Positions 7,675-17,028 of a stretch of DNA of 64,000 bases are shown here, piece by piece (within the stretch, counting starts at the first letter, position 1; the number at the start of each line of letters is the position of its first letter). Origin of the DNA: a bacterium (GTDB lineage: Bacteria; Pseudomonadota; Alphaproteobacteria; Acetobacterales; Acetobacteraceae); the NCBI GenBank assembly GCA_026224825.1, contig JAMFRO010000022.1:1-64000 (forward strand). Direction: 5' to 3'. The position numbers and the translations under genes are program-made. The notes under the pieces were generated by a model. That model searched no databases, was not told where the DNA came from, and worked only from the letters and a program-made list of their open reading frames with translations.

Positions 7675-7713
7675 CCTGCGACGCGTACTTCGCAGGCCAC
7701 ACCAGGCACCAAT

Positions 7714-8613
7714 TCAATCGTTGCTGTGCAGGCTGGCGTTCAGCCCACCCCAGCGGGCGGTATTGGTTTCCAGAACCTCGACAACGCCGGTCTGGCTGTT
7801 TCTGCGGAACAACAGCCCCGGCCGGCCCGAGAGGGTTTTGGCGGCGACGATATTTCCATCGGGGGTGCGGACTTTCGTACCGGCGGTGACATAAAGACCG
7901 GCCTCGACGATGCAGTCGTCACCGAGGGAAATGCCGATGCCCGCGTTGGCGCCGAGCAGGCTGTTCTGGCCGATGGCATTTTTGGTTTTGCCGCCGCCGG
8001 ACAATGTGCCCATGATGGAGGCGCCCGCACCCACATCGGAGTTCTTGCCAACTGTCACGCCGGGGGTGATGCGGCCTTCCACCATTGATTCGCCGAGGGT
8101 GCCGGCGTTGAAGTTGACAAAGCCCTCATGCATCACCGTGGTTCCGGCTGCCAGATGCGCGCCGAGCCGCACACGGTCGGCATCGGCGATCCTGACGCCC
8201 TCGGGTATGACGTAATCGGTCATGCGCGGAAATTTATCGACAGAGAACACGTTGAGATGGTGATGATCCGTGGCGAGGCGGTCGCGCAGCTCATCGACCT
8301 TTCCCGGCAATACCGGCCCGGCCGAGGTCCATGCAACATTCGCGAGCAGGCCGAAGATGCCGTCGAGATTAAGCTCATTCGGTTTGACGGATCGTTCCGA
8401 GAGGAGATGCAGGCGCAACCAGGCGTCTTCTGTTGAAACCGGTGCGGCGTCGAGAGAGGTTATCGTCACATCGATGAAATCGCCTGTGATCAGGCCGAGT
8501 TTTTCCGCGAGGCAGCCTCGGCGTTTTCCGGGTGCTGAAAGAGGAAACCAGACATCGATTGTCTTTCCGGTTTCGGCGTCACGATATCTGTGACCTGTCC
8601 GCTGGATATTCAT
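7714..8613 (-). CDS. dapD: Tetrahydrodipicolinate N-succinyltransferase, actinobacterial/Pseudomonas class
   Basis: A 299-residue left-handed beta-helix acyltransferase. The hexapeptide-repeat region spans roughly 150-260, with VMHEGFVNFNAGTLG and VGAGASIMGTLSGGGKTKNA. These are characteristic of the long DapD class known from Mycobacterium and Pseudomonas, which makes N-succinyl-2-amino-6-ketopimelate in lysine/peptidoglycan synthesis. A second, E. coli-class dapD lies beside dapE at 41328, so this copy is redundant or specialised. It runs downstream of moaB on the same strand and is convergent with arsC. Confidence 0.85.
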   Translation of the reverse strand: MNIQRTGHRYRDAETGKTIDVWFPLSAPGKRRGCLAEKLGLITGDFIDVTITSLDAAPVSTEDAWLRLHLLSERSVKPNELNLDGIFGLLANVAWTSAGPVLPGKVDELRDRLATDHHHLNVFSVDKFPRMTDYVIPEGVRIADADRVRLGAHLAAGTTVMHEGFVNFNAGTLGESMVEGRITPGVTVGKNSDVGAGASIMGTLSGGGKTKNAIGQNSLLGANAGIGISLGDDCIVEAGLYVTAGTKVRTPDGNIVAAKTLSGRPGLLFRRNSQTGVVEVLETNTARWGGLNASLHSND

Positions 8614-8635
8614 AAAAACCTCATGGCTCAGGGAA

Positions 8636-8660
8636 TAAAAGTTTTTGCGCCGCTTTTTTA
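8636..8660 (-). repeat. Stop-codon-proximal dispersed hairpin repeat (moaB copy)
   Basis: On the minus strand, TAAAAAAGCGGCGCAAAAAC then TTTTA begins at the moaB stop codon. It matches the second half of the repeat that begins at the metK stop (15586) and the interrupted argB copy at 3335. Confidence 0.55.
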
Positions 8661-9194
8661 CTTCAGATGCTCTTTGAGCCTGGGCAGCAGCTCGGCCAGG
8701 TTGCAGGGGCGGTGGCGGGAATCCAGTTGGTATTTCAGGATCTCGTCCCAGCCGTCTTTTACGGCACCTGTGGAGCCGGGGAGGGCGAACATGTAGGTGC
8801 CGTCCGCCACGCCGCCGAGGGCGCGGGATTGCATGGTGGAGGTGCCGATTTTGCTGAAGGAGATCCAGCGGAAGAGTTCGCCGAAGCCTTCGATTTCTTT
8901 TTCCATGACGCTTTTGAACGCTTCGGGGGTGACGTCGCGCCCGGTTATGCCGGTGCCGCCGGTGGTGATGATGACGTCTACATCGGGCGCTGCGATCCAG
9001 GCGCGGAGTTGGGTGGTGATGGCGGGCACATCGTCGCGGATGATGGTGCGGGCTGCGAGGATGTGGCCGGCGGATGAGATGCGGGCGGCGAGGGTGTCGC
9101 CGGAGGTGTCGTTGGTGAGGTTGCGCGTGTCTGAGATGGTGGCGATGGCGATGCGGATGGGGAGGAAAATCGCGCTTTCGTCGATGCGGCTCAC
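8658..9194 (-). CDS. moaB: Molybdenum cofactor biosynthesis protein B
   Basis: A 178-residue MoaB/MogA-fold protein acting in molybdopterin adenylylation or a related step of Moco synthesis. The conserved binding loop IITTGGTGITGRDVTPEA is at about 75-92, and FALPGSTGAVKDGWDEIL is near 136-153. The sequence starts IRIAIATISDTR as in the family. It lies 3 bp downstream of the lytic transglycosylase gene on the same strand, so the two are probably co-transcribed despite unrelated roles. No other Moco gene is visible in the window. Confidence 0.92.
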   Translation of the reverse strand: MSRIDESAIFLPIRIAIATISDTRNLTNDTSGDTLAARISSAGHILAARTIIRDDVPAITTQLRAWIAAPDVDVIITTGGTGITGRDVTPEAFKSVMEKEIEGFGELFRWISFSKIGTSTMQSRALGGVADGTYMFALPGSTGAVKDGWDEILKYQLDSRHRPCNLAELLPRLKEHLK

Positions 9195-9197
9195 GTT

Positions 9198-10853
9198 CTA
9201 GTTCGCGCTGGCGATGGCGGTGCCGGCGGGCATCAGCTCGGGGAAACTGCCGGCGGCGAGCTGGTTCAGGCTTTGCGGCTGAACGCCGATTTCCTCGGCG
9301 TAGAGCCAGCTATCGGCCATGACCTGGCGCACGAAGCGGCGGGTTTCGTTATTGGAGATGGTCTCGATGAACAGCAGCGGGTCTGAGCCGTCCTGCAATT
9401 GGGAATACCAGGCGGCGGCGGCGTTGGGGCCGGCGTTGTAGCTGGCGATGATGGCGAGCAGGTTGTTGTTGATGCCGGGCTGCTGGCCGAGGAAGGTTAG
9501 ATACGCCTGGCCGTAGGCGAGGCTGGCGGAGGGGTCTGAAAGATCGCCGGAGACGCCGGTCATGCGGTGCATGGTGGCGGCGGTGACGGGCATCATCTGC
9601 ATGAGGCCGCGCGCGCCGCAGCGCGATACGGCATGGGCGTTGAAGCCGGATTCGGTGCGGGCCAGCGCGTAGATGAGCGAGGGGTCCAGGGTGAAGCCGC
9701 CGGTGGGGTGGATGGCGGGCAAAGGCAGATGCGCGCCGGCGATCTCGTCCACGGGCGAGACCTGCGTGTTGGCGATGGCGATGGCGACATCGGCGAGGCC
9801 AGCGCGGGCGGCGACGGCCATGACGGCGCGGGAGAGGTCGGGGTTGCCCTGCATCTGCGGCCAGAGGGCGCGCAGGTTGGCGGCGGCCTGGTCTGTGAGG
9901 CCGAGTTGGAGCTGTTCGAAGGCGAGATGGCCCTGGGGGGTGGCGTCCACGGCGGTGATATCGGCTTCCGTGAGCGTGCCGGCGAAGCCTACGGCGGCGA
10001 AGCCCTGGCCGAGCAGGCGGCCGGCGAGCATGCCGTAGAAGGTGTCTGGTGCGGCGGCGGCCTGGTGCAGGAGGTCCAGGTATTGGGTGGGCTGCATCTG
10101 GCGGAGGGCGACGCGGGCGGACCAGAACTGGCTGGCGGCGCGGTCGTCATCGGAGATGCCGTTGAGCGAGCCGGCGGCGGTGAAATCGGCGGCGGCGGTG
10201 GTGAGGTCGTTATTCTGCCAGGCTGTTAGGCCGGCTGCGAAGCGGTTGTGCCAGGCGGCGCCATCCGGGGCGGCGACGGCGCGGGCGGCTGAGCCGGGGA
10301 TCATCGTCTCCTCGGGCAGGAGGGAGAGCTGCGGGGCGGCCGGCATGTTGGCGCGGGACATTTTGTGCTGCATCAGCCCGTAGATGGCCGTGGCCTCGGG
10401 CTCGCTGGAATATTCAGCCCACCAGGCGATCAGCTCGGCAGGGGTGGTGATGTAGCCGGGGTTCAAATAACGCGCAGCCAGGATGGAGCCCATGGCGGAG
10501 GGGTCCGACAGCCGCGCTTCCATGTCGCCGGCCTCGGTGGTGTGGCCCGCGGCCTGGAGCTGCTGGATGCGCTGGTAGAGCGCGATATCCGACGGGGACA
10601 GCGGCTGGGGCAATATGATTTCGACATTCCCGGCCGGCGCATTGCGCGGCACGGCATAAGCCACACTATCCCCGTTGAGTGCGCTAAGGGGCGCTTGGGG
10701 GGGCATGGTCGTTCCCTGGCCTTGTCCCTGATCCGGGGACTTCGCTGCCGCACTGGTGGGGACCACCAGGGTGAGAGCGAAAATGGACACCGAGGCAAAC
10801 ATTGCCAGGCGGCTCACATTCAGGCGGGAGAGCGTTTGAGAGGCTCCTCGCAT
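9198..10853 (-). CDS. Lytic murein transglycosylase (Slt family)
   Basis: A 551-residue exported protein. The N-terminus has a signal-like hydrophobic stretch (FASVSIFALTLVV) ending near TSAAAKS. A long alpha-helical, Ala/Gln-rich superhelical region resembles the Slt70 U-domain. The C-terminal SLT domain contains the catalytic glutamate in ALARTESGFNAHAVS followed by CGARGLMQMMPVTA, and SYNAGPNAA. It would cleave peptidoglycan glycan strands to 1,6-anhydroMurNAc ends in the periplasm. It precedes moaB by 3 bp. Confidence 0.9.
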   Translation of the reverse strand: MRGASQTLSRLNVSRLAMFASVSIFALTLVVPTSAAAKSPDQGQGQGTTMPPQAPLSALNGDSVAYAVPRNAPAGNVEIILPQPLSPSDIALYQRIQQLQAAGHTTEAGDMEARLSDPSAMGSILAARYLNPGYITTPAELIAWWAEYSSEPEATAIYGLMQHKMSRANMPAAPQLSLLPEETMIPGSAARAVAAPDGAAWHNRFAAGLTAWQNNDLTTAAADFTAAGSLNGISDDDRAASQFWSARVALRQMQPTQYLDLLHQAAAAPDTFYGMLAGRLLGQGFAAVGFAGTLTEADITAVDATPQGHLAFEQLQLGLTDQAAANLRALWPQMQGNPDLSRAVMAVAARAGLADVAIAIANTQVSPVDEIAGAHLPLPAIHPTGGFTLDPSLIYALARTESGFNAHAVSRCGARGLMQMMPVTAATMHRMTGVSGDLSDPSASLAYGQAYLTFLGQQPGINNNLLAIIASYNAGPNAAAAWYSQLQDGSDPLLFIETISNNETRRFVRQVMADSWLYAEEIGVQPQSLNQLAAGSFPELMPAGTAIASAN

Positions 10854-10966
10854 GGTTAAAGCCCGTACAACAATATTTGCATGAGATGCAATAGCTACTG
10901 GCGATACAAATCTCGGTTATTGAGACGTTTTGTGCCGATTCAGCAGGTTAACACTGTGTGTATCGA

Positions 10967-11761
10967 TCACGATTTCGTGAGAATCATGGATTCCAGCCAT
11001 TCGCGGAGCTGCAAAAGATCCTGCCATGACTCGGATTTAGCCATGGGGGTGCGTAATAAATAGGCTGGGTGATAGCTTGGGAGGCAAGGTAGTCCCGAGT
11101 CCATTCCCGTAATGTTTGCCTCGCGCCAGGTGCCGCGCAGGCGGCGGATTCCGGCGGCTCCGGCCTCCGGCAGCAGGGTTTTGGTGGCAACCGCCCCCAG
11201 AGTGAGCAGGCCGCGCGGGCGGATGAGGGCGATGTGGCGGTGCAGAAAGGGCAGGCAGAGGGCGATTTCGGCATCTGACGGTGTGCGGTTGCCGGGGGGG
11301 CGCCAGGGCACGGTGTTGATGATGCGGGTGTTGCCGCGATTTAACCCGATGCTGGCGAGCATACGGTCCAAAAGCTGGCCGGCGGCGCCCACGAAGGGTT
11401 TTCCGGCGCGGTCTTCCTCGGCCCCTGGGGCCTCGCCGATGATGATGAGGGGGGCGTTATCCGCGCCGTCGGCGAAGACGAGCTGGGTGGCGGTGTCGCG
11501 CAGGGCGCAGCCGGTGAAGCTGGTGAGGGCGGCTTTCAGCTCGTCCAGGCTTTGGCAGGCGGCGGCGAGGGCGGCGGCTTCCGCTGGGCCGGCGGGCAGG
11601 GCGGGGGCTGGTTTGGCGGTTGGGCGCGGGGCGGTTGGGCGCCCGGCGGGGGGGAGGGCTGCCACCGGCGGGGCGGCGGCGCGGCGGTCCTGCGGGGCGT
11701 CCAGCAACGCCTCGTCGGCTCCCCATTCATATTGCAGGCGCAAGGCCTCCACAGCGTCCAT
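10967..11761 (-). CDS. Uracil-DNA glycosylase, family 4-like
   Basis: A 264-residue protein with an N-terminal Pro/Ala-rich linker and a C-terminal UDG superfamily domain. Visible motifs are IIIGEAPGAEEDRAGKPFVG (motif 1 with downstream GAAGQLLDRML), NTVPWRPPGNRTPS and PSYHPAYLLR. Family members excise uracil from deaminated DNA and usually carry an iron-sulfur cluster; here FTGCALRDTA holds one of the conserved cysteines. The ATG at 11761 is chosen because the longer frame to 11872 would overlap the start of the divergent ETF-QO gene. Confidence 0.88.
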   Translation of the reverse strand: MDAVEALRLQYEWGADEALLDAPQDRRAAAPPVAALPPAGRPTAPRPTAKPAPALPAGPAEAAALAAACQSLDELKAALTSFTGCALRDTATQLVFADGADNAPLIIIGEAPGAEEDRAGKPFVGAAGQLLDRMLASIGLNRGNTRIINTVPWRPPGNRTPSDAEIALCLPFLHRHIALIRPRGLLTLGAVATKTLLPEAGAAGIRRLRGTWREANITGMDSGLPCLPSYHPAYLLRTPMAKSESWQDLLQLREWLESMILTKS

Positions 11762-11853
11762 GGGCTGAGTATAGCGGGGTTCGGGCCGCCCGCTATTCCC
11801 CCTGGCGGGTTTATTGAATAAAGCAGGCTGGCAATTCAGTTGGGGGAAGAGAG

Positions 11854-13494
11854 ATGTCAGAGGAGCTGTCACCGCGCGAGGCGATGGAATTTGATGTGCT
11901 GGTGGTTGGTGCCGGGCCGGCTGGGCTGTCGGCCGCCATCAAGCTCAAGCAGCTTAACCCGGAGCTGTCTGTTTGTGTGGTGGAGAAAGGCTCTGAGGTT
12001 GGGGCGCATACGCTCTCGGGGGCGGTTATCGAGACGCGGGCGCTGAAGGAGCTGTTTCCGGAGATCGATGTTGGGCTGATCCCGCTGGCGACGGCGGTGA
12101 CGGACGACAAGTTCATTTTCCTGACCGAGACCAAGGCCTTCACCTCGCCGATTAACCCGCCGCAGATGAACAACCATGGCAATTACATTGTCTCGCTTGG
12201 CAATGTGGTGCGCTGGTTGGGGCAGCAGGCTGAGGAGCTGGGGGTGGAGATTTATCCTGGCTTTGCCGCTGCGGAGCTGCTCATCGAGGATGGCAGGCTG
12301 GTTGGTGTGGCCACTGGCGATATGGGCATTGGCAAGGATGGTGAGCCTACTGATAATTATCAGCGGGGCATGGAGCTGCGGGCTACTTATACTATATTAG
12401 GTGAGGGCTGCCGTGGCTCGCTCACGAAACAACTGGAGACGCAGTTTGGCCTGCGGCAGGATGCGGACCCGCAGACCTATGGCATTGGCATTAAGGAACT
12501 TTGGGAGGTCAAGCCTGAGAACTTCAAAAAGGGCCTGGCCGTTCACACGATAGGCTGGCCGCTGAAGAGCGACACCTATGGTGGGGCTGCGATCTATCAT
12601 TTCGGCGAGAATCTGGTCTCCTTCATCTTCGTGGTCGGGCTGGATTATACCAACCCGTATCTCTCTCCCTTCCAGGAGATGCAGCGCTACAAAACCCACC
12701 CCGCCATCGCGCCGATTTTTGAGGGTGCCAAACGCATCTCCTATGGTGCGCGCGCGCTCAATGAAGGTGGTTATCAGAGCTTGCCGAAGCTCACCTTCCC
12801 CGGCGGCGTGCTCATAGGCTGTGCCGCCGGTACGCTTAACGTGCCGAAGATTAAAGGTACGCATACCGCCATGAAATCCGCCATGGTGGCGGCCGAGGCG
12901 ATTGCCGAAGCTTTGGCCGGGGATAAACCCGCTGAAGTGATCAGCTATGCCGAAAAACTGAAAGCAAGCTGGGTCTATTCGGAGCTGCATTCCGTCCGCA
13001 ACATCCGCCCCGGCTTCGCCAAATGGGGGCTGTATGGCGGCGTCATCAACGGCGCGGTCGAGGCCTTTATCACGCGGGGTAAGTCGCCGTGGACGCTGCA
13101 TAACCACCATGGCGATAACGAAACGCTGAAGAAGGCGAAGGATTCTACCCCCATCGTCTATCCCAAGCCCGATGGTAAGCTCACCTTCGACCGGCTGTCC
13201 TCGGTGTTTCTGTCCAACACCAACCATGAGGAAAACCAGCCGGCGCATCTCACCCTGCTGAACCCCGCCATCGCCATCGACATAAACTATAAAGAGTATG
13301 CGAGCCCTGAGACCCGCTATTGCCCGGCTGGGGTGTATGAGATCGTGGGTGAGGAAACCAACGAGCCGCGCTTGCAGATTAATGCGCAAAACTGCGTCCA
13401 CTGTAAGACCTGCGACATCAAGGATCCTACCCAGAATATCAACTGGGTGGTGCCGGAAGGTGCTGGCGGCCCGAATTACCCGGGTGGGATGTAA
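11854..13494 (+). CDS. Electron transfer flavoprotein-ubiquinone oxidoreductase (ETF-QO)
   Basis: A 546-residue membrane-associated flavoprotein that passes electrons from ETF (acyl-CoA and amine dehydrogenases) to ubiquinone. The N-terminal FAD motif [15 protein letters not shown] is near residues 15-29. A C-terminal ferredoxin-like segment with RYCPAGVYE and [13 protein letters not shown] supplies the [4Fe-4S] ligands. Length fits the family. A GGGGAAGAG site precedes the ATG. The gene stands alone; etfA/etfB are not in the window. Confidence 0.95.
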   Translation: MSEELSPREAMEFDVLVVGAGPAGLSAAIKLKQLNPELSVCVVEKGSEVGAHTLSGAVIETRALKELFPEIDVGLIPLATAVTDDKFIFLTETKAFTSPINPPQMNNHGNYIVSLGNVVRWLGQQAEELGVEIYPGFAAAELLIEDGRLVGVATGDMGIGKDGEPTDNYQRGMELRATYTILGEGCRGSLTKQLETQFGLRQDADPQTYGIGIKELWEVKPENFKKGLAVHTIGWPLKSDTYGGAAIYHFGENLVSFIFVVGLDYTNPYLSPFQEMQRYKTHPAIAPIFEGAKRISYGARALNEGGYQSLPKLTFPGGVLIGCAAGTLNVPKIKGTHTAMKSAMVAAEAIAEALAGDKPAEVISYAEKLKASWVYSELHSVRNIRPGFAKWGLYGGVINGAVEAFITRGKSPWTLHNHHGDNETLKKAKDSTPIVYPKPDGKLTFDRLSSVFLSNTNHEENQPAHLTLLNPAIAIDINYKEYASPETRYCPAGVYEIVGEETNEPRLQINAQNCVHCKTCDIKDPTQNINWVVPEGAGGPNYPGGM

Positions 13495-13536
13495 CGCCGG
13501 GAGGCCGGGTTTTGTATCTGCCGGGGAAAATGTTTA

Positions 13537-13547
13537 TGCAGTGCACA
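13537..13547. promoter_or_regulatory. Motif TGCAGTGCACA upstream of dapB, shared with the dapD promoter
   Basis: The 11-mer TGCAGTGCACA lies 14 bp before the dapB start. Its reverse complement lies at 41276-41286, between the -35 and -10 region of the second dapD gene. The core TGCA-N-TGCA is palindromic. A shared operator is possible but unproven. Confidence 0.3.
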
Positions 13548-13572
13548 TGACTGTTCGCACATGACTATTCGC
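13545..13572 (+). repeat. 14-bp tandem duplication covering the dapB start codon
   Basis: ACATGACTGTTCGC (13545-13558) is followed directly by ACATGACTATTCGC (13559-13572). The duplication creates two ATG codons. The upstream one (13547) reads five codons to a stop, so the real dapB start is the downstream ATG at 13561. Confidence 0.85.
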
Positions 13573-14322
13573 ATTGGAATCGCCGGGATTACCGGCCGTA
13601 TGGGTATTTATCTGGCCGAGGAGGCCGCCGCCGCCGCGACGCTGGCCGGCGGCACCAGCCGTTCGCGCCCGGTGGGGGGGAGCGCGCCGCATTTTGCCGA
13701 CATTACGGCCCTGGCGCGCGAGTCGGATGTGGTGATCGACTTCACCCATGCCAGCACGGTGCGTGAGCATGCCGCCGCTCTGGCCGCCACGGAAACCCCC
13801 TGGGTGCTGGGCACCACCGGCTACGGGGATGAGGAGCAGGCGGCTGTGGAGGCGGCGGCGAAGACGATCCCCGTGATTGCCGCGGCTAATTTTTGCACCG
13901 GGGTTAATTTGCTCCTGCTGTTGGCTGAAAAATTGGGCCATGCGCTGGAGGCCAGCCAGTTCGATGCCGAGATTTTGGAAATGCACCACCGCCAGAAGGT
14001 GGATGCCCCTTCCGGCACGGCCCTGGCGCTGGGCCGGGCGGTTGCCGCCGGGCGTGGGGTAAGGCTGGAGGATGTGATGGTCTCGGGCCGTGATGGCCAT
14101 ACCGGGCCGCGCCAGGATGGCGAGATTGGCTTTGCCACTTTGCGCGGCGGGCAGATTATTGGTGAGCATGAGGTGAGTTTTACGGCGGGGGATGAGCAGA
14201 TCACCCTCTCGCACCGTGCCTTTGACCGCCGGGTGTTTGCCTCCGGCGCCGTGCGCGCGGCTTTGTGGCTGCACCCGCAGCCGGCCGGGCTGTATTCCAT
14301 GCGCGATTATCTGCGCCTGTAG
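13561..14322 (+). CDS. dapB: 4-hydroxy-tetrahydrodipicolinate reductase
   Basis: A 253-residue NAD(P)H-dependent reductase of the diaminopimelate/lysine pathway. The nucleotide-binding motif GIAGITGRMGIYL is at the N-terminus, VIDFTHAST follows, and the catalytic motif EMHHRQKVDAPSGTA lies near 140-154. Length fits DapB. The start codon sits in a 14-bp tandem duplication and no clear ribosome site is visible, so translation initiation here is unusual. metK follows after 78 bp. Confidence 0.93.
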   Translation: MTIRIGIAGITGRMGIYLAEEAAAAATLAGGTSRSRPVGGSAPHFADITALARESDVVIDFTHASTVREHAAALAATETPWVLGTTGYGDEEQAAVEAAAKTIPVIAAANFCTGVNLLLLLAEKLGHALEASQFDAEILEMHHRQKVDAPSGTALALGRAVAAGRGVRLEDVMVSGRDGHTGPRQDGEIGFATLRGGQIIGEHEVSFTAGDEQITLSHRAFDRRVFASGAVRAALWLHPQPAGLYSMRDYLRL

Positions 14323-14356
14323 TTTCCTGTCCTTTTTCAGCCTATTGACCCGGCCG

Positions 14357-14375
14357 CCCGGATACGTCATCCGGG
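14357..14375 (+). promoter_or_regulatory. GC-rich hairpin between dapB and metK
   Basis: A perfect 7-bp stem CCCGGAT / ATCCGGG around loop ACGTC lies 25 bp before the metK ATG. There is no T-run, so it is not a standard terminator. No consensus of a SAM riboswitch class was recognised. It may be a dapB mRNA end or a metK leader structure. Confidence 0.4.
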
Positions 14376-14400
14376 CCGCCTGAACTTTTGGGGTTTTACC

Positions 14401-15588
14401 ATGCGTGATCGCGGAGAATTTCTGTTCACTTCGGAATCCGTCTCGGAGGGGCATCCGGATAAGGTTGCCGACCGTCTCTCGGATACCGTGGTCGATGCCT
14501 ATCTGGCCGCCGACCCCTATGCGCGCGTGGCCTGCGAGACGCTGGTGACGACCAACCGCATCATCCTGGCCGGCGAAGTGCGCGGGCCGGAGAGCATCAC
14601 CAAGGAATATCTGGCGCATCTGGCCCGGTTGGCGGTGCAGGATATCGGCTATGACCAGGAAGGCTTCTCCTGGCGCAATGCTGAGGTGTCCGTGCATCTG
14701 CATGCGCAATCGGCGCATATTGCCCAGGGCGTGGATGCCAAGGGCGACAAGGACGAGGGGGCCGGCGACCAGGGCATCATGTTCGGTTATGCTACCACTG
14801 AGACCGAGGCGCTGATGCCGGCGCCGATTTTCTATTCGCACCTTATCCTGCGCCGTATTTCCGAGCTGCGCCGCGCCGCCAACAGCCAGGTGGCCGGGCT
14901 GCTGCCGGATGCCAAGAGCCAGGTGACGCTGAAATATGTGGACGGCAAGCCGGTGGGGGCGACCTCGGTGGTGGTGTCCATCCAGCATGCGCCCGGGCTG
15001 ACGCCGGCGCATGTGAAGGAGCTGCTGCGGCCGATTGTGAAGGCGGCACTCCCCGAGGGCTGGATGCCGCCGGACCATGAATTCTATGTGAACCCGACCG
15101 GGATTTTTGAGATCGGCGGCCCGGATGGCGATTGCGGGCTGACCGGGCGCAAGATTATCGTGGACACATACGGCGGGGCTGCCCCGCATGGCGGCGGTGC
15201 GTTCTCGGGTAAGGACCCGACCAAGGTGGACCGCTCGGCTGCTTATGTGTGCCGGTATCTGGCTAAGAATGTGGTGGCTGCTGGGCTGGCTGAGCGTTGC
15301 ACGCTGCAGCTCTCTTATGCGATTGGCGTGAGCCAGCCGCTCTCGCTTTATGTGGATTTGCACGGCACCGGCAGGGATGTGGAAGAGGGCAGGCTGGAGC
15401 GCACCCTGCGCGAGCTGGTGAACCTGACGCCGCGTGGGATTCGTGAGCATCTGCAGCTTAACCGGCCGATTTACGTGCCGACCTCTGCTTTTGGGCATTT
15501 TGGGCGGACGCCGGATGCTGAGTTGGGGACGTTTACGTGGGAGAAGACGGATCTGGTGGGTTCGCTGAAATCGGCCTTCGGCCGGTAA
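14401..15588 (+). CDS. metK: S-adenosylmethionine synthetase
   Basis: A 395-residue enzyme making SAM from methionine and ATP. The N-terminus has [20 protein letters not shown], the conserved hexapeptide region [12 protein letters not shown] lies at about 120-131, and [16 protein letters not shown] near 242-257. The next segment [19 protein letters not shown] contains the glycine-rich loop. It ends at a hairpin repeat and is followed by trmB. Confidence 0.96.
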   Translation: MRDRGEFLFTSESVSEGHPDKVADRLSDTVVDAYLAADPYARVACETLVTTNRIILAGEVRGPESITKEYLAHLARLAVQDIGYDQEGFSWRNAEVSVHLHAQSAHIAQGVDAKGDKDEGAGDQGIMFGYATTETEALMPAPIFYSHLILRRISELRRAANSQVAGLLPDAKSQVTLKYVDGKPVGATSVVVSIQHAPGLTPAHVKELLRPIVKAALPEGWMPPDHEFYVNPTGIFEIGGPDGDCGLTGRKIIVDTYGGAAPHGGGAFSGKDPTKVDRSAAYVCRYLAKNVVAAGLAERCTLQLSYAIGVSQPLSLYVDLHGTGRDVEEGRLERTLRELVNLTPRGIREHLQLNRPIYVPTSAFGHFGRTPDAELGTFTWEKTDLVGSLKSAFGR

Positions 15589-15630
15589 AAAGCAGCCGCT
15601 TTTTGAAAAAAGCGGCGCAAAAACTTTTGC
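15586..15630. repeat. Stop-codon-proximal dispersed hairpin repeat (metK copy)
   Basis: From the metK stop: TAAAAAGCAGCCGCTTTTTG, then AAAAAAGCGGCGCAAAAACT and TTTGC. GCCGCTTTTT pairs with AAAAAAGCGGC and could terminate metK transcription. This is the intact form of the repeat that element 1 interrupts at 3374/4076 and that is partly present after moaB. Confidence 0.65.
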
Positions 15631-15690
15631 TCTTGGGGGCATGGGGTGTGGTAAGGCCGCAGCCCGTGCCCCTTGTGTTTTGGATGTGTT

Positions 15691-16359
15691 ATGAGTGTTA
15701 AGCCGCCGCCTGATCGACTCTATGGACGCCAGAAAGGCAAAAGCCTGCGGCCGCGCCAGGAATGGCTGCTGGCGGCGTTTTTGCCGCGGCTGAGCTGGCC
15801 TGCGGTGCCGTTTGGTATTGTCCCGCGCGAGACCTGGCTGGAAGTTGGCTTTGGCGGCGGGGAGCATGCTTTTGAGCTGGCGGATAAAAACCCGGATGTG
15901 GGGTATATCGCGGCGGAAGTGTTTGAGACGGGGATTTGCTCGCTGCTGTCGCGCATTGCGCCGGACCATGTGGAGCAGCCGGAGCCGCCGGCGAATTTGC
16001 GGCTGTTTACCGATGATGCGCGGCCTTTGCTGCGTGGGATGGCGGATGGGGCGCTCTCAAAACTGTTTTTGATGTTTCCTGATCCTTGGCCCAAGGCGCG
16101 GCATGCCAAGCGGCGGTTTGTGCACCCGGAGCTGGTGGCGGAAGTGGCGCGGGCGTTGCGGGTTGGCGGGGAGTGGAGGATTGCTTCGGATGATCCGACG
16201 TATCAGGCGTGGACGGATGAGGTGCTGGGGGGGCAGGATGTTTTTACTGTGTCGCGGGTGACCGAGAGGCCGGAGGGGTGGCCGGGGACGCGGTATGAGG
16301 CGAAGGCGGTGGTGGCGGGGCGGGTGCCTGTGTATTGGTCGCTGATCCGGAAATCTTGA
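15691..16359 (+). CDS. trmB: tRNA (guanine-N7-)-methyltransferase
   Basis: A 222-residue class I SAM methyltransferase that makes m7G46 in tRNA variable loops. Diagnostic motifs are EVGFGGGEHAFELA for SAM binding, GYIAAEVFETG, and the TrmB-specific FPDPWPKARHAKRRFVHPE. The ATG at 15691 is chosen over an in-frame TTG 18 bp upstream because family members start close to the RLYGRQKGK motif. It follows metK by about 100 bp. Confidence 0.94.
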   Translation: MSVKPPPDRLYGRQKGKSLRPRQEWLLAAFLPRLSWPAVPFGIVPRETWLEVGFGGGEHAFELADKNPDVGYIAAEVFETGICSLLSRIAPDHVEQPEPPANLRLFTDDARPLLRGMADGALSKLFLMFPDPWPKARHAKRRFVHPELVAEVARALRVGGEWRIASDDPTYQAWTDEVLGGQDVFTVSRVTERPEGWPGTRYEAKAVVAGRVPVYWSLIRKS

Positions 16360-16487
16360 CTGTGTACATGGTTGTGGATACATAGTGAAATACGTCTGGG
16401 ACCATGCCAAGCGGGACAGCAATCTCGCCAAGCACGGGCTGGATTTTATGGACGGCATTATGCTGTTCGATGGACGGCCTATTTTTA

Positions 16488-16509
16488 GGGAACTATATAT
16501 TTGACTCCC
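16488..16509. repeat. Left terminal inverted repeat of element 2
   Basis: A 22-bp arm pairing with 17029-17050 (two mismatches). It abuts the target copy TATTTTTA at 16480-16487. Confidence 0.88.
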
Positions 16510-16606
16510 TACTGTCCAATGAAACAAGAAAAGCAAGATGGATGCCCAACTCAGAGGTTTACATTGGTGGTTGCTGCTCAGCGATGCCTGGAATACAGAA
16601 CTTGCC

Positions 16607-16996
16607 ATGCGACTATTACCAATCCTCGGTAATCTGTGCGTAGTTTTTGTCGTGGTTTGCACTTTAGCGGTGCCTGCGTACGCTCATGACCTGCTGCCGC
16701 TTCATAGAGGCATTTATGTAGAAGCGACGGTGCCCTGCAAGGTGGCGTCAAATGCAACGATGCTCTCCTATTGGGGAAATACAAATGGCATCAATGACGC
16801 CGAGGACGGCTGCACGATAAAAAATTATCATATTCAGGGGGCTGTCTACGATTTATCCCGCACCTGCAAAGAGATTCAGTCGGGCGGAGAATATGAAGAT
16901 GATCAGAACCTTACGGTAATTGGTTACGAAAAATTTGTGATGTTCGGTCAGATGTATCGATACTGCGGACCGAGCGTAGAGTCGTTTTTGCCGTAG
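16607..16996 (+). CDS. Hypothetical secreted protein, cargo of element 2
   Basis: A 129-residue protein with a clear Sec signal peptide: hydrophobic core NLCVVFVVVCTLAV followed by PAYA and a probable cleavage before HDLLP. The mature part, about 100 residues, is acidic and holds four cysteines (in VPCKV, DGCTI, RTCKE and RYCGP), so one or two periplasmic disulfides are likely. It has no recognised domain. The ATG at 16607 is chosen because it starts the signal peptide; an upstream in-frame ATG at 16538 would bury it. The gene lies wholly inside the inverted repeats of element 2 and is more AT-rich than neighbouring genes. Confidence 0.65.
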   Translation: MRLLPILGNLCVVFVVVCTLAVPAYAHDLLPLHRGIYVEATVPCKVASNATMLSYWGNTNGINDAEDGCTIKNYHIQGAVYDLSRTCKEIQSGGEYEDDQNLTVIGYEKFVMFGQMYRYCGPSVESFLP

Positions 16997-17028
16997 TTGC
17001 TCCGATAAGCTGACAGTTCAGAGCCACA

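Noticed and set aside
14323-14400. SAM riboswitch upstream of metK
   Set aside because: Only a simple 7-bp hairpin is present; no consensus of the known SAM or SAM/SAH riboswitch classes could be matched by eye. A covariance-model search would decide.
13534-15969. Very long open frame on the minus strand opposite dapB and metK
   Set aside because: It is a shadow of two well-supported genes in GC-rich DNA: its product is Arg/His/Pro/Gln-rich without any domain, and it has no credible ribosome site.
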